A stretch of 64,000 nt of DNA, from assembly GCA_026874595.1 (NCBI GenBank), contig CM049315.1:12028664-12092663 (forward strand), read 5' to 3'. Under the pieces are notes generated by a model. The model saw nothing but the letters and a program-made list of their open reading frames with translations. It ran no database searches and was not told the origin of the DNA. The stretch is from Sipunculus nudus. Taxonomy: Eukaryota > Annelida > Sipuncula > Golfingiida > Sipunculidae. Positions 36,801 through 46,873 of the stretch are shown piece by piece. Each line of letters opens with the position of its first letter. The first letter of the stretch is position 1. The position numbers and the translations under genes are program-made.

Positions 36801-39800
36801 ATGTTTTGGAGCCATAAATCATATTTATAAAAGCAGTTTTTAGTGTCATCTGGTATTTCATTCTATCATTCTTTAGATCTGTCAGGGGGAAATGAACTAA
36901 AGCAAGATTTGTGAACTTAAAAAGAATAAAGAGTAAAGTCAAATCAGTCCAAAATCTGGCTTCATCACTCAAATATTTGAAAACAAAATGAACAGCAATG
37001 TGCTTCATATACTACACAAGTACATTTACAGCTCTGAAAGTTAGAACATGGATAGGCTGTATGCCTCTTATTATAAATATGGGAATTTTGAGCATGTTGC
37101 AGTACATGCATGACACTTTCATCCAGAAAAACAGTGAAGTGTCCTATTCTATGTTCTTACTAGGTGACAACATCAGTATTATTAGATATCAGATGTAGAC
37201 ATCAGTATTATTAGATATCAAATGTAGACATCAGTATTATTAGATATCAAATGTAGACATCAGTTTTATTAGATATCACATGTAGACATCAGTATTATTA
37301 GATATCAGATGTAGACATCAGTATAATTAGATATCAGATGTAGACATCAGTATTATTAGATATCAGATAAAGACATCAGTAGTATTAGATATCAGATGTA
37401 GACATCAGTATTATTAGATATCAAATGTAGACATCAGTATTATTAGATATCAGATGTAGACATCAGTATTATTAGATAGCAGATGTAGACATCAGTATTA
37501 TTAGATAGCAGATGTAGACATCAGTATAATTAGATATCAAATGTAGACATCAGTATTATTAGATATCAGATGTAGACATCAGTATTATTAGATATCAGAT
37601 GTAGACATCAGTATTATTAGATATCAGATGTAGACATCAGTAGTATTAGATATCAGATGTACACATCAGTAGTATTAGATATCAAATGTAGACATCAGTA
37701 GTATTAGATATCAGATGTACACATCAGTAGTATTAGATATCAGATGTACACATCAGTAGTATTAGATATCAGATGTAGACATCAGTATTATTAGATATCA
37801 GATGTAGACATCAGTATTATTAGATATCAGATGTAGACATCAGTATTATTAGATATCAGATGTAGACATCAGTAGTATTAGATATCAGATGTAGACATCA
37901 GTATAATTAGATATCAGATGTAGACATCAGTATAATTAGATATCAGATGTAGACATCAGTATTATTAGATATCAGATGTAGAGATCAGTATTATTAGATA
38001 TCAGATGTAGACATCAGTATTATTAGATATCAGATGTAGACATCAGTAGTATTAGATATCAGATGTAGACATCAGTATTATTAGATATCAGATGTAGACA
38101 TCAGTATTATTAGATATCAGATGTAGACATCAGTAGTATTAGATATCAGATGTAGACATCAGTAGTATTAGATATCAGATGTAGACATCAGTATTATTCG
38201 ATATCAGATGTAGACATCAGTATTATTAGATATCAGATGTAGAGATCAGTATTATTAGATATCAGATGTAGACATCAGTAGTATTAGATATCAGATGTAG
38301 ACATCAGTTTTATTAGATATCAGATGTAGACATCAGTAGTATTAGATATCAGATGTAGACATCAGTAGTATTAGATATCAGATGTAGACATCAGTAGTAT
38401 TAGATATCAGATGTAGACATCAGTAGTATTAGATATCAGATGTAGACATCAGTATTATTAGATATCAGATGTAGACATCAGTATTATTAGATATCAGATG
38501 TAGACATCAGTATTATTAGATATCAGATGTAGACATCAGTATAATTAGATATCAGATGTAGACATCAGTATAATTAGATATCAGATGTAGACATCAGTAT
38601 TATTAGATATCAGATGTAGACATCAGTATTATTAGATAGCAGATGTAGACCTCAGTATAATTAGATATCAGATGTAGACATCAGTATTATTAGATATCAG
38701 ATGTAGACATCAGTATTATTAGATATCATATGTAGACATCAGTATAATTAGATATCAGATGTAGACATCAGTATTATTAGATATCAGATGTAGCCATCAG
38801 TATAATTAGATATCAAATGTAGACATCAGTATTATTAGATATCAGATGTAGACATCAGTATAATTAGATATCAGATGTAGACATCAGTATTATTAGATAT
38901 CAAATGTAGACATCAGTATTATTAGATATCAAATGTAGACATCAGTAGTATTAGATATCAGATGTAGACATCAGTATTATTAGATATCAGATGCCCTTTT
39001 CTGAAAATGAGGGAAATCAGAGTATTGATAACAAAAAGGGTACTTAGTATCATTTCAGTAATCTTAAAAAAAAAGACTTTTAAAGAGAGTGGTTTGGCAG
39101 ACCTGAGCTTAAAATCTGTCAGTCAGCTAGGTATTGTTTCTTGGTTAGCTTCAGAATAAATGATGGCTCCTCAGTGGGGTTTAAGCCACAATCCATCTTA
39201 CTGTGATAAATTACCCTTACTGCACTTTCCCCCATATTTTAAAAACTAACCAACACCCCCTTCCTTTGGACCTATGGACACTATTTTTTGGGTATGAGTC
39301 CCTCATAATAAATGTTTAATCACCTCCTCCCAAAAATCTTGGATCTGCCCCTACTATTGACATCAATATCTGCCATTTAGCAATTAACTTTAAAATGAAC
39401 TGTCTTCTTTTTTCCTAAATCATTCATGTTAGATCCTTTCTAGCTCAGATATCCATCACAAACCGATTATCTGGATAACTTTACCATGAACAGTATAAAA
39501 ATGGTCCAGGCCTTGAAGAGGATTTTCAGATGTGTCTGTTTTAACATGAAAATGTGAGATGAAAGAGTTTGGAATAAAATTTCATGAACATGAAGTAAAC
39601 AATCAGTCATATCACTGGATCAAAAAGTGAAAGGAGAGATTATCTACGTAGTGTTCTCTGAGAAAGATATTAAAGCCTGGCTGTGCTTTTAAATTCTGCT
39701 TTCCTTTGATGTGTTATGCTTTATCTAAAATTCATTTCTGAGGCATGGATTCTGTTTAGATCTCTTCCAGGGGTATCAAAAATGCATTAAGATCAGTATA

Positions 39801-42800
39801 TCATGGTCTAATGAAGCAAACATTGCACTCACTGACTGTATGACTAATATGCCTCAACTTTGTTTCTCAACAATAACATACAATAACATCACCATTACTA
39901 ACATCAAATATGTTAAGCAACAGTTACGTTTACTGTACACCCATGTGTCTTTTCTGCCATCTGTTTGTTTTTCTGTGTGATTTCACAACATTTCAATATA
40001 AAGCATCTGAGTGATTTTAATAAAATTTTCAGAAGTGCACTTAACTTGTGTATTTGAGTACATGTTGGCTAATGTCAAGTATGAGTAATAATTCAATAGG
40101 CCAGATGTGTGTATAGTAACTTCAGATATGTAGTTATTAGTAAACACAAGCTTACCTAAAAGTTTGTTCAAATAAGTCATATAAAAACACACATTTCCTC
40201 AACACAAACCTAAGATACATGCAAAACTTTGTCATGGATTATGGTAATTCAAGATTTATGATCTGATCGTTTGCACCAACTGACTGATCATCGATTATAA
40301 TTGATCATCAACCCATTACAGATGATAATCCATTGTTGAAAATCCATCCCTGCTCTATTCTGGCTCAGCACATGTAATGTTCAAAACATTTTGGCCTCTG
40401 CTTTATTTCTGATCACATCGAAGCATGAGGTAGAATGTTTATGTTGAAATTAGAGATAAATTCCTCTGAGCTTCATGGAGTATAATCAATGATAAAAATA
40501 GTGCAACAAGAGATATGCTCAACTCATTCATCCATCACATATTATATTACAGAACAGAGTGAGACTATAAATACCTTTTGTTTTGGGTGTTTATGAGCCA
40601 CTTGGCAGCATCATTCATCTGTAAACAGAGTGATTATATAGATATATAAATATAAAAGTATAATAATTAACTAAGGTAACATGGAACTCTAAACTGATAA
40701 ATCTCACTGCATAGCCAAGTCCTGGGGCACATTTCTAAAGCTGGGTTAACACTGAGAAAAAACAACTACAAGCTGGTTATATATCTTCTCTATGTTACAT
40801 GATATATTCATTGAGAACAGGTACTATGGTCGTCATGTCAATGAAATATTTTATTATCCTAAACACCCACAGTTTAGTCACACAGGGTATTCAGTATATG
40901 ACTGGACAACTCTAAAATACAAAGGGTTAACAAGAATTAAAGAATTAACATCTAGATTTGTAGGAGACACCTAAACCTGTGTTGGTTTTAATAAAATGGC
41001 TCTTTTCAATAATGATGCATGATTTTTATATTTTTTATTTCATTAAAAGACTGGGTATGGTAGGAAATTTTATAAACTTACTTCTACAAAGGATATTGGA
41101 AAAATGCCTATTCTGTCGCCTAGCTTCCCTTCGGCCCAGTTATCATCGACTCTCCGAATGACGGTGATCACCTCATCCTGAAGTTAAGAAAACAACATTT
41201 ACTTGTCTGATAATGAACGTAAATCAGGCTATTGTAAACAAGGACACATACACACAAAACACACATACATAATTAATGATCGCAAAGGTTGGCATGCAAT
41301 GCCTTGTCACTTTTTATAGCATACTCCACAAAACAATTGTTTACATTGTTTGGGCTTTCTTGATGACAGTTATAAACCCAACTTTACAGTAAAGTACAGA
41401 TACTTTGGAAATTACTATGACACTGTAACTTATCACAACATTTAATCCCTAACTGAATACCCAAATCTGCTCTAGGGACTCAATATCATGAATTTGTCAT
41501 CTAAAAAGAGGAATCACCCTGTATGGAAGCATGTTTTTTTCAGCACAGTTATAACAGAGTGAATTATTGATGATAGGGTGGAAGGATTATCCAAAAGGTA
41601 TCTTTAAAGTTCTCAATGAACTTCAATGAAATTTGTTGGTGGGCCAAGGAACAATTGCTTAAATTCTTGGCTGGGTCTGCTGAAATTAAGATTTTATCCA
41701 TGTTTCTGAATGCCAAAGAATTTTTATTGAAGGGTGCATGAACCATGAAGCGTAGGAGCAACTGATTAAATTTTGGGGCAGACTTGATAAATTTTGAGGC
41801 AGACTAGATACATTCTGGGGCAGGCCAGATACATTTTGGGGCAGACTGGATATAATTTGAGACAGATTAGATATATTTCTTGACAGACAGGATACATTTT
41901 TGGGCAGACTTGAAATAATTTGGGACAGATTAGATATATTTTTTGACAGACAGGATACATTTTGGGGTTGACTGGATGTGGATCCTGGGCGTAGGTATGC
42001 ACTCTCTGACTGCTTTCTAGTTTCACAATCTGGCATGACCGTGATTTGAACTTAAAGTCCAATGCTTAATTAAGCTTATAAAGAACTCTGTTCTATCTCT
42101 TCAAACAATGTTATCAATGATAACTCAAATACTTGAGGAGGCACTGTCTGGTAAACAAAATATGAAGAAATTCATATGATGATGAACAATGTTATTATAA
42201 GAGCCTCAGTAAGTTAAAGTTTCTATTTATGGAGCTAAGAAAAATTTAAAGGTCACATCCCAATCAGTCTTAATTCTTTATTGTGAATACTGACTATGTT
42301 TGATGGCAGAACCTGAACAAGCCACACCACATCTCTGATCAGATACCACATGTCTGTCTGTTCAACCTGATATCAACTGTTGTTACAGTATTAGTCAGTT
42401 TACACAAGGACATGACCACAACAATGTAAATGGATTATTCATGAGCACAAATGAGAAAACTCCGACCAGAATAATGACCACTGGAAGTTTGATAAGCAGA
42501 GAATCATGAATAGCCAACAAAGAGAACAATTAGAAATCCCAATCAAATTGATTGACATCCTGTGAAACCCTTTGAAACCCTTTTCATTATTATTAAAATG
42601 AAATGCTTTTGTCTTAAAAAGCAACTCATGGGGTTATTTATAAATGTTGATTATTGCCTGCTGTCAGACAACAGATAAACACAATATTCCCTTTAATCTG
42701 ATCCCAGGTAACATTGTGATCACAATAATACAGGTTGGATGCTTAAACATGCATCATCTCGCAGAGAACCTGGTTTACATCTATTTTTGTTAGTAATGAT

Positions 42801-45800
42801 TTAAATATAAATATAATTTATCAATGAAAACAAAGTTTCCAATAAAGTATCATAAAGAAATATTATTTATTACAATACAATTTTTACAGCCGAGTTATTC
42901 TTTGTTAATGAAAGCACATCACTTGTCCTTCAAATGTACAACTGTTCATACATTGCACAAATCAAGAAATTACTATTCTTAAATATATATACAGAATTGA
43001 AAGCTCAACAGATACTTCTGAATAAACAGTATATTGAAGACAGGTTATACTGATCAGCAGAACAAAATCTATTACTTCTTGATGACTTTATAGGAAATAA
43101 CCTTTTTGAATAAAATATGGATATATTCCATTTTCACTTGGGTAAAACTGGACATCTGGTCATCCTCAGTTTAATTTTTGTTAATCAAAGCCGCTGTCTT
43201 CTTCCTGTGATATACTTGTGCTATCCTTCTTTTCTGTATTTAACCAGTTATAAAGCTTTTCAGTGATAAATACAAACACACAGGCTAATTTCCACTGTAT
43301 TTTAAACAGATGATTAAATGCCTTTTAGGAGGCCCTTTACTCACAATCACAATCTTGTCTAGTAAAATTTAAAGTCCCAATGGATTTCAGTGTTGAATAT
43401 GACATACACAAATACCGATTCTTTAAAGGTGTAGCATAGCCCCTCATGTCATATACCTACATGTTGTCAGTAGGGAATACCAGGAAATGATGCTAGGACC
43501 TGTTTACAGATCAGGAAAAAGCCTCGACCTATGTCAACATCTATGTCCACACAGAATCCGTGAAATGCAAAGTTCAGTATCACATTTGGAACAACAGCAG
43601 TATATGACTCAGCATTTGACAATTATGAATCAAGTTATTATATGTAATCTTATTCTTATTAATACGTAATTAAAAATAAAACCAGGATGATTATTGGTCA
43701 TCAGGACAGCAAAGAATGATGGCTGTGAGACAGACCCACAATTAGCGTTATACATGTTTATTAATAGTATTGATGATGTCTTTTCCAGGAAACAACTTTT
43801 TTATTTGTTTTGTAAAAGAGTCAATAAGTGAGAGGATTTTATCAAGGTATTCTGCTTGGTAAAGGTGACTTCATCATGGCTTTTATTTGAAATAATTTAA
43901 TTAACAATTCCTGCATGTTTTAACCAAGTAATTAGCAACAGATCTTTGATGACAGACTTGTTTTAAGTTGATTTACCACATGAATAATTGCAAAGCTTCC
44001 TTTCTCTCAGGGCTGATGACATCCTTCCTGTAAAATCTATTTTCATTTTTCATATTAATATTTGCTTTTATTCTTTATAAACTTGTTCACCCTTATCAAC
44101 TTACCTTATGGAAGGTCAGGCAGTCCTTTTCATTCTGGTCGTTAATCACGAAGTCATAAAGGGCTTTGCATATGGGAATTTCCTGCGGAAGCGGTGTAAT
44201 AACCTGGTGGAGAAAAACAGAACTAATCTTCCTTGATGTCACTTTAATCCCCTGGAGCAATGGTTATTTTTTTAATGAAACACGCAATGATTTCACACCA
44301 CAAACGGACCTGAGAAAAGCGGGCCATGACTAATTCATGAAGATAGTTATCTCAGTGTGAAATTCAAAACAGGATTTACTTCAAACCATGGTTGATTAAT
44401 AAGAGTTATTAATACCATTAATTATTAAAGTTAGCTGCTTAAAGCTTAGAAATTTTTACACTTCCTTTCCTCAAAACCACAGTTGATTAATAAAAGTAAT
44501 TAATATCATTAATTTACAAAGCTGGTTGCAAGATGCTGAGAAATTTAGATACTGCTTTGTAAGTGGTCATAACTAGAAGAGGGTGCTGAATGCCCTAAAA
44601 TAATGTAAAAATGTATGAATCAAACATAATTTATGAATATATTAAAAAAATAAATTTCCATCTTCTCTTTCAGATTATAGTCATATAATAAATTAACCTG
44701 ATATGAAGGCTGGCATGATCCACACAATTTACCTGACCTGATTTTTGGTCACATTTGCATCAAAAGAACATGTTGACATTAGGTTGTAATCTGAATGAGC
44801 CCTAATGAAATATAAATCAAAGGTCAAGGACAAAACAATCTGATGCCTAATTTAGCAGGTGTTCTATCATGTCGCCACTATTTCAAAACTAGAATACGGG
44901 TAGTCGACAAGCGACTACGTGTATCCGCCAAAATCAGAGAAGGACGGGTGAAGTGAGGCATGGATTGAGTGGCAAGGGGATACAGAGTTACATGTGTTAA
45001 ATATTAGAATGGATCTCTGCCACATAAACATGATTGTAGGTGGCGCCACCTGTTATTTGAACGAGAAACTATCCAAGATATATACACATGCAAAATTTCA
45101 TGTGGCAAAGTCAAACCACTGTAGAGATATGAGTGATTTTATCCCACAGCAGACAAACAGATGGACGCTGTGCAAAAATGGCTGCAGGTGGCGCCACCAT
45201 ATTTGTTCATGTTATAAAGCTATCCAAGGGCTACATTTGTGTAAAAAAATTTTCCTGATTGGTTGAATGAGTCTGGAGATATAAGCATGGATGTCTCGTC
45301 GTGAACGTGAATGTAGGTGGCGCCACCTGTCATAAAATCAAGAAAGCTATGCGGGATGTATAAGCATGCTGAATTTCAGGTAATTTGGTCAAACCACTGC
45401 AGAGATATGAGTGATTTTAACCAAAGACAGACAAACAGATGGACGCTGTGCAAAAATGGCTGCAGGTGGTGCCACCATTTTTTGTGTATGTTATAAAGCT
45501 ATCCAAGGGCTACATTTGTGTAAATTCTTTTTCCTGATTGGTCAAACGGTTCCCGAGATATGAGTTTGGATGTCTGCAGTGTTAACATGAATGTATGTGG
45601 CGCCACCTGTCAGAAAATCAAGAAAGCTATCTTGGATGTATAAACATGCCGAATTTTAGGTGAATTAGTCAAACCACTGCAGAGATGTGAGTGATTTTAA
45701 CCCCAGGCAGATGAACAAATGGACACTGTGCAAACATGGTTGCAGGTGGCGCCACCTTTTGTTGTGTATGTTATAAAGCTATCCAAGGGCTACATTTGTG

Positions 45801-46873
45801 TAAAAAATTTTTCCAGATCAGTCAAACGGTTCCCGAGATATATGGGTTTATGTGTGGAGTGTTAACGTGAATGTAGGTGGCGCCACCTGTCATAAAATCA
45901 AGAAAGCTATCTAGGATGTATATGCATGCCGATTTTTAGATGAATTAGTCAAACCACTGCAGAGATATGAGTGATTTTAACCCCAGGCAGATGAACAAAT
46001 GGACACTGTGCAAACATGGTTGCAGGTGGCGCCACCTTTTTTTGTGTATGTTATAAAGCTATCCCAGGGCTACATTTGTGTAAAATTTTTTTCCAGATCG
46101 GTCAAACGGTTCCCGAGATATATGTGTTTATGTGTGGAGCGTTAACGTGAATGTAGGTGGCGCCACCTGTCATAAAATCGAGAAAGCTATCTAGGATGTA
46201 TACGCATGCCAAATTTTAGGTGAATTAGTCAAACCACTGCAGAGATATGAGTGATTTTAACCCCAGGCAGATGAACAGATGGACACTGTGCAAACATGGT
46301 TGCAGGTGGGGCCACCTTTTGTTGTGTATGTTATAAAGCTATCCCAGGGCTACATTTGTGTAAAAATTTTTTCCGGATTGGTCAAACGGTTCCCGAGATA
46401 TATCGGTTTATGTGTGGAAACAGACGCACAAACGGACGCTGGGCAGAGACGAAAGGTCAGAGGTCAAGGTCACTTGGTTAGGCACCAGTTCACATGTGAC
46501 CCGATAATTTGTGTAAGTTTCGGAAAAATCTGTCCAGTAGTCTCAGAGGAGTTCTCCGGAAACGAACGCGGCGGCGGCGGAACCTGGTCAAAAACATAGT
46601 ATCCGCAAAACTTCGTTTTGGCGGATACAATCAACCTTTATCTTGTTGATACACACTGCAAAATATCCTCAAATGCTACATATACCTGCCTGTGCACAGC
46701 ATGAACAGAACAAACTTTTAAAATACCAGAAAAATGTTTAGCAAAGTTGTGCACTTACCTGTATATAACTTGCTGGGAAGAAGCCATGTTGACCATGTAG
46801 TTCACCATGGTACCAGTTCTCATCTACCTGCTTCTTCAACAATATCTGGTCCCCTTTCTTAAACGACAGGTCA
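15693..46873 (-). CDS. SH3RF1: POSH / SH3RF-type E3 ubiquitin ligase and JNK scaffold, 11 exons, 5' part missing
   Basis: Eleven minus-strand exons join without a frame conflict: 46873-46759, 44203-44105, 41177-41082, 40618-40575, 36267-35940, 30757-30699, 20209-20042, 18949-18001, 17721-17585, 17160-17032 and 15861-15693. They give 763 residues. The order is the second half of SH3-1 (1-38), SH3-2 (about 49-103), a Rac-binding-like region with KRHS and RHSME (165-193), SH3-3 (247-302), a Ser/Pro-rich linker (304-708) and SH3-4 (709-763). This is the POSH layout. Vertebrate homologues have about 840-890 residues with an N-terminal RING that ubiquitinates targets and SH3 domains that gather Rac, MLK and JNK-pathway proteins. 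The RING and first half of SH3-1 are not seen here. Introns up to 10.5 kb are filled with nested repeats. Confidence 0.93.
16073..16294 (-). repeat. 54-bp minisatellite, array 1 (POSH intron)
   Basis: Four units of 54 bp, on the minus strand, each derive from the end of the POSH exon at 17032-17160 plus its donor site. Here the donor-like site reads GTTAGT. All units stay open in the POSH frame and would encode an 18-residue repeat beginning [15 protein letters not shown]. The array is continuous with 16812-17080 once the inserted MITE is removed. Confidence 0.85.
16295..16811. mobile_element. 517-bp MITE inserted at TA inside the minisatellite
   Basis: The termini TAGTCCGTTTCA...TGAAACGGACTA are inverted repeats of about 40 bp that continue through TGTCCACCTGTTTTTTG with few mismatches. 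A TA dinucleotide flanks each side (16293-16294 and 16812-16813). Deleting the element plus one TA restores GACTACTAACTTTTCTC, an exact unit of the surrounding array. There is no coding capacity. The TA duplication suggests a Tc1/mariner-like source, which is inference. Confidence 0.85.
16812..17080 (-). repeat. 54-bp minisatellite, array 2, overlapping the POSH exon 3' end
   Basis: Five units share the segment AAACCYNTAGTCAGAGAAAA|GTGAGT (minus strand), the last being the real exon end and donor. GTGAGT-type donors lie at 17031, 16977 and 16923. The site at 16869 is mutated to ATGAGT, and the one at 16815 is altered where the MITE entered. Confidence 0.85.
17032..17160 (-). CDS. SH3RF1: POSH exon, linker before SH3-4
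   Basis: The exon is 129 bases: one base completing Arg665, 42 codons, and two bases of Lys708. It encodes [20 protein letters not shown] and ends KPKPLVREK. The HHRKxxSxDxxAVP stretch aligns with the conserved HRKASSLDSAVP segment of vertebrate POSH. The acceptor is TTTACAG before 17160 and the donor is GTGAGT at 17031-17026. The last 40 or so bases are also the first unit of the 54-bp minisatellite. Confidence 0.88.
17585..17721 (-). CDS. SH3RF1: POSH exon, basic linker
   Basis: The 137-base exon begins [20 protein letters not shown], matching the Lys-rich KKEKKGLLKLLSGASTKRK region of vertebrate homologues, then a Pro/Thr-rich stretch ending VKVDHQR. It enters in phase 0 after ACACAG and leaves two bases (AG) before the donor GTCAGT. 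The longer open frame continuing to 17494 is intron read-through. Confidence 0.88.
18001..18949 (-). CDS. SH3RF1: POSH large Ser/Pro-rich linker exon between SH3-3 and SH3-4
   Basis: This 949-base exon encodes residues 304-619. It begins [18 protein letters not shown], is rich in Ser, Pro, Asn and Asp with no globular domain, has basic-Ser clusters such as RKSHSRSSS and a proline-rich motif [10 protein letters not shown] (about 571-580) that could bind SH3 domains, and ends LPTPVPTK. The region corresponds to the long, poorly conserved linker of POSH. The acceptor is TTTGCAG, the donor is AAG|GTCAGT, and the exon ends in phase 0. Confidence 0.9.
19339..19760. repeat. Long imperfect inverted repeat (possible MITE) in a POSH intron
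   Basis: GCAAGGATATGGCCACTAT at 19341 is inverted at 19740-19760, and the similarity continues for about 80 bp on each side through GCATCTnTTTnATGAAnAAT. About 260 bp separate the arms. The size and structure fit a small TIR element or an RNA hairpin. No target duplication is clear. Confidence 0.55.
20042..20209 (-). CDS. SH3RF1: POSH exon with SH3-3
   Basis: Residues 248-302 read [20 protein letters not shown] and continue to [20 protein letters not shown] and YVRLV. This is a complete SH3 with the ALYxY, ELxxxKG, DGWFKG and FPGNYV landmarks, and matches the third SH3 of POSH, reported in the family to bind Rac and Akt-pathway partners. The acceptor is TGCTTGCAG and the donor GTAAGC. Both boundaries split codons (first base C, last bases AA) in agreement with the neighbouring exons. 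Confidence 0.95.
21761..23129 (+). mobile_element. Family A element, copy A2
   Basis: It starts CTAGAATATGGGTAGTCGAC. The core has eight half-units with GGTGGCGCCACC or variants at about 21911, 22050, 22189, 22336, 22464, 22613, 22741 and 22890. It ends with the conserved segment GAGTTCTCCG, a GGCGATGG remnant of the CGG tract, and the hairpin GTATCTGC...GGCGGATACAAT at 23129. It lies inside C2. Confidence 0.85.
23975..26974 (+). mobile_element. Family C element, copy C3, nested in C2
   Basis: The left end CAAGGCCTACAGGCCTAATG and right end CACAGGTTTGCTAAAAA are both present. The core has two parts. The left part has ~120-125-bp half-units with degraded GGTGGCRCCACC. The right part has four units of ~180-200 bp marked CTTCCCATAACT and TTGGCCCAGTGGTTTTTGA (about 25880-26350), then one exact GGTGGCGCCACC at 26507. 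The homologous sequence at 32560-32590 in C4 is the unoccupied site. Confidence 0.82.
24645..24775 (+). repeat. ~29-bp tandem repeat inside C3
   Basis: Four to five units of CCATGAGGTGATCACATG type, each with the palindrome TGATCA, occur only in this C copy. Confidence 0.7.
28985..29000 (+). repeat. Poly(G) run of 16
   Basis: This homopolymer run lies inside D2. Its length is unreliable in most sequencing data. Confidence 0.9.
30699..30757 (-). CDS. SH3RF1: POSH 59-base microexon before SH3-3
   Basis: This exon is required by phase: the exon at 35940-36267 ends in phase 0 while the SH3-3 exon starts with one leftover base, so an exon of 3n+2 bases must lie between. At 30757 a TTTCATTACAG acceptor opens 59 bases encoding [19 protein letters not shown] plus AT, closed by the strong donor GTAAGTG. 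Joining AT to C gives Ile247 and leads directly into YVALYNY, as in the homologous VYVAIYPY of vertebrates. It lies in about 1 kb of single-copy sequence between D2 and C4. Confidence 0.85.
33488..35418 (+). mobile_element. Family D element, copy D3, with a different core
   Basis: The termini are those of family D: TGACCCATGGGTCATGACG followed by GCTCAGCTGA on the left, and AGCTCAGATGACTTACAGTC plus AGCTGAGCTAAAAA on the right. The core is not the 680-bp unit of D1, D2 and D4. It consists of about four units of 334-385 bp, marked ATCAATATGTATGCC at 34051, 34397, 34731 and 35116. They carry GGTGGCGCCACC at 34689 and 35073. The insertion split an A-run of C4 (GTACAA / GGCTGATGC). Confidence 0.82.
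34136..34150 (+). repeat. Poly(G) run of 15
   Basis: This homopolymer lies inside the D3 core. In sister units the same position carries only 4-6 G. Confidence 0.9.
35940..36267 (-). CDS. SH3RF1: POSH exon, Rac-binding-like linker after SH3-2
   Basis: This exon is 328 bases: one base completing Ser118 and 109 codons (119-227). It begins [18 protein letters not shown], contains [11 protein letters not shown] (164-174) and [10 protein letters not shown] (187-196), and ends SFQASQQ. The two RHS motifs align with KKRHSFTSLTM and NRHSMEI of vertebrate POSH, where the first is a basophilic-kinase (Akt) site in the Rac-binding region. That function here is inference from the family. The acceptor is TGTTTCAG and the donor CAG|GTATGCC. 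Confidence 0.9.
37169..38992 (+). repeat. 29-bp minisatellite, about 63 copies (POSH intron)
   Basis: The unit is ACATCAGTATTATTAGATAT plus CAGATGTAG, repeated head to tail without spacers over 1.82 kb. Variants occur at a few positions only (TATTATT, TAGTATT or TATAATT; CAGATG or CAAATG). Nearly every unit carries GATATC. Two or three runs of identical variants suggest recent block duplications. No spacer sequence exists, so this is not CRISPR-like. Confidence 0.97.
38993..40574. other. POSH intron, no feature recognised
   Basis: The sequence looks single-copy and AT-rich. Short minus-strand frames such as 39983-40192 show no conserved motif and lack exon-like splice pairing. Confidence 0.4.
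40575..40618 (-). CDS. SH3RF1: POSH 44-base exon after SH3-2
   Basis: The exon encodes [14 protein letters not shown] plus two bases of Ser118. It matches FNSAAKQLIEWDK directly after SH3-2 of vertebrate POSH. The acceptor is TGTTTACAG, the donor is AAAAG|GTATTT, and it enters in phase 0. Confidence 0.9.
41082..41177 (-). CDS. SH3RF1: POSH exon, second half of SH3-2
   Basis: The 96-base exon encodes [20 protein letters not shown] followed by [12 protein letters not shown], residues 72-103. It supplies the DDNW and IFPxxFV landmarks of SH3-2. Both boundaries are phase 0: acceptor TAACTTCAG and donor GTAAGT. Confidence 0.95.
41767..41970 (-). repeat. 21-bp minisatellite, ~10 copies (POSH intron)
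   Basis: Units of TTTTGGGGCAGACTTGATAA type repeat every 21 bp, with a 63-bp higher-order pattern in the middle. They read as seven-residue repeats on the minus strand, giving two overlapping frames that are not genes. Confidence 0.85.
41971..44104. other. POSH intron, no feature recognised
   Basis: This is single-copy, AT-rich sequence. No SH3, RING or other coding motif is seen on either strand. Confidence 0.4.
44105..44203 (-). CDS. SH3RF1: POSH exon, linker and first half of SH3-2
   Basis: The 99-base exon encodes [20 protein letters not shown] and continues [13 protein letters not shown], residues 39-71. KPLPQxPPQCKALYDF is the vertebrate equivalent. It brings the ALYDF motif of SH3-2 and joins in phase 0 to DEVITVIRR. 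The acceptor is TCTCCACCAG and the donor AAG|GTAAGT. Confidence 0.95.
44889..46631 (+). mobile_element. Family A element, copy A3 (best-preserved)
   Basis: The left end CTAGAATACGGGTAGTCGAC has stem GTAGTCG/CGACTAC and the motif GTATCCGCCAAAA. The core has ten half-units with the palindrome at about 45039, 45187, 45316, 45466, 45597, 45745, 45876, 46025, 46156 and 46306, seven of them exact. The right part has GAGGTCAAGGTCACTTGG, GAGTTCTCCGGA, (CGG)4 and the hairpin GTATCCGC-AAAACTTCGTTTT-GGCGGATAC followed by AAT. It lies in the POSH intron between the first two visible exons. Confidence 0.88.
46759..46873 (-). CDS. SH3RF1: POSH exon, second half of SH3-1 (first exon seen)
   Basis: Residues 1-38 begin [20 protein letters not shown] and end [10 protein letters not shown] after YHGELHGQ. 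It matches [24 protein letters not shown] of POSH SH3-1. The acceptor is TCTTCTTGCAG, and the first base completes a codon begun in an upstream exon that must also carry the ALYxY half of the domain. The donor is CAG|GTAAGT. Confidence 0.95.

Noticed and set aside
37169-38992. CRISPR-like array of ~29-bp repeats
   Set aside because: The units are contiguous with no spacers, and the context is clearly eukaryotic, so it is a minisatellite.
45000-46599. Open frames with repeated GGATCYLN / NGCRWRHH peptides in family A
   Set aside because: They come from the tandem core, are interrupted in most units, and differ in frame between copies, so there is no sign of protein selection.
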